From positions 1 through 6,267 of the forward strand of contig CALHIC010000471.1 of NCBI GenBank assembly GCA_938030845.1: a stretch of 6,267 nt of DNA, in the 5' to 3' direction. Under the pieces are notes generated by a model that saw only the letters and a list, made by a program, of their open reading frames with translations, made no database searches and had not been told where the DNA came from. Both the position numbers and the translations under genes were made by a program. This DNA comes from an uncultured Oribacterium sp. GTDB lineage: Bacteria; Bacillota; Clostridia; Lachnospirales; Lachnospiraceae. Each line of letters opens with the position of its first letter. Position 1 is the stretch's first letter. Shown here piece after piece: positions 5,588 to 6,267 of this stretch.

Positions 5588-6267
5588 TTATCCTCTTTTC
5601 TTAACCCGTTTTCTTTCTTTTACATTGTCTTCTTTATTCTGCTGAAATTCCAGCCAACGTTCCTGTCTCTTCTCAGGATTTCTTTCCACTCTGGGCTTGG
5701 CCTGATTCTCTACCACATCCTTGGTAATCTCTACTTCAGCAATGTCCTCATCGGAAGGAATTTCATACATAATTTCCGTCATCATCCCTTCCATAATGGA
5801 ACGAAGTCCTCTGGCTCCGGTCTTTCTCTGTACCGCCTTCTCCGCGATGGCGGTTACCGCATCATCCGTGAAGGAAAGACCTACGCCGTCCATCTCGAAG
5901 AGCTTCTGATATTGCTTTACCAAAGCATTCTTCGGTGTGGTCAGGATACGCTTTAAGCTGTCCACATCGTGGCTGCTTAATTCCACATCCACCGGCACTC
6001 TACCGATAAACTCGGGAATAAGACCGAACTTGGTTAAGTCCTCAGGTTGTACCTGCTTCAGAACGTCATCATAGTTATCCTTATTCTTCTCTACGATTTC
6101 TGCTCCGAAACCGATGGAGCCGGAGGCGATTCTCTTCTCAATGATGTGCTCCAGGCCGTCAAATGCACCACCGCAGATAAAGAGAATATTGGTGGTATCA
6201 ATCTGAATCAGCTCCTGTTGAGGATGCTTTCTTCCTCCCTGAGGAGGAACGGAAGCAACGGTTCCTT
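5588..6267 (-). CDS. clpX: ATP-dependent Clp protease ATP-binding subunit ClpX, C-terminal half (5' end outside the window)
   Basis: 225 complete residues to the TAA at 5588, entering from the right edge in mid-gene. ClpX is the AAA+ unfoldase that recognises tagged substrates and feeds them to ClpP. Visible landmarks, numbered from the first full codon, are the RKH substrate loop (R12-K13-H14, within [15 protein letters not shown]), the IGF loop that docks on ClpP (I51-G52-F53), the [10 protein letters not shown] segment (80-89), and the sensor-2 arginine in KTGARG (R152). Walker A, Walker B and the zinc-binding N-domain must lie beyond the edge. After the small AAA domain the protein carries a charged tail of about 40 residues (186-225), rich in Arg, Lys and Glu. 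A frame starting at 5998 would begin at GTG, which is simply an internal Val. It leads directly into engB; the lon genes found between them in B. subtilis are absent here. Confidence 0.98.
   Translation of the reverse strand, partial: GTVASVPPQGGRKHPQQELIQIDTTNILFICGGAFDGLEHIIEKRIASGSIGFGAEIVEKNKDNYDDVLKQVQPEDLTKFGLIPEFIGRVPVDVELSSHDVDSLKRILTTPKNALVKQYQKLFEMDGVGLSFTDDAVTAIAEKAVQRKTGARGLRSIMEGMMTEIMYEIPSDEDIAEVEITKDVVENQAKPRVERNPEKRQERWLEFQQNKEDNVKERKRVKKRG

Noticed and set aside
1..6267. Search for CRISPR arrays, tRNA or rRNA genes, insertion sequences and phage or plasmid genes
   Set aside because: No regularly spaced repeats, cloverleaf-like segments, transposase frames or long terminal inverted repeats were seen.

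Overview
All the genes I can support in this window lie on the minus strand, so transcription runs from high to low coordinates. Ribosome-binding sites are strong (AGGAGG or GGGGAGG), sigma-A-type promoters and U-tract hairpin terminators are visible, and the translation-factor and ribosomal proteins look Gram-positive. I infer a Firmicute, most likely a Clostridia/Lachnospiraceae-type anaerobe. The genus cannot be fixed by reading alone.

Right side (6267 to 3589), housekeeping: the C-terminal half of clpX runs in from the edge. It is followed after 1 nt by engB (ysxC), the ribosome-assembly GTPase. A consensus-like promoter inside the last codons of engB then starts the infC-rpmI-rplT operon (IF-3, L35, L20). 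Its leader of about 180 nt carries a perfect hairpin plus U-tract and an upstream 7-mer that can pair with the hairpin's 5' arm. That is the layout of an L20 autoregulatory attenuator. A strong terminator closes the operon after rplT.

Middle (3663 to 3350): a 313-nt intergenic region holding the rplT terminator, an AT-rich stretch with nothing recognised, and an extended -10 promoter for the next operon.

Left side (3349 to 1), accessory operon: a lipoprotein with two rhodanese domains (active-site Cys in the second), an unrecognised four-helix membrane protein, a VTT-domain (TVP38/TMEM64/DedA-like) membrane protein, and a two-[4Fe-4S] plus two-CCG iron-sulfur oxidoreductase that runs off the left edge. 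The first three genes overlap (a TAATG junction, then 19 nt), so they are probably translated together; the Fe-S gene follows after 99 nt. The set looks like a sulfur- or selenium-related redox module spanning the cell surface, membrane and cytoplasm. It recalls the E. coli ydjXYZ-ynjABCDE group, which also brings together TVP38 proteins, an Fe-S protein and a secreted rhodanese. The substrate cannot be read from the sequence. This operon is the least ordinary part of the window.
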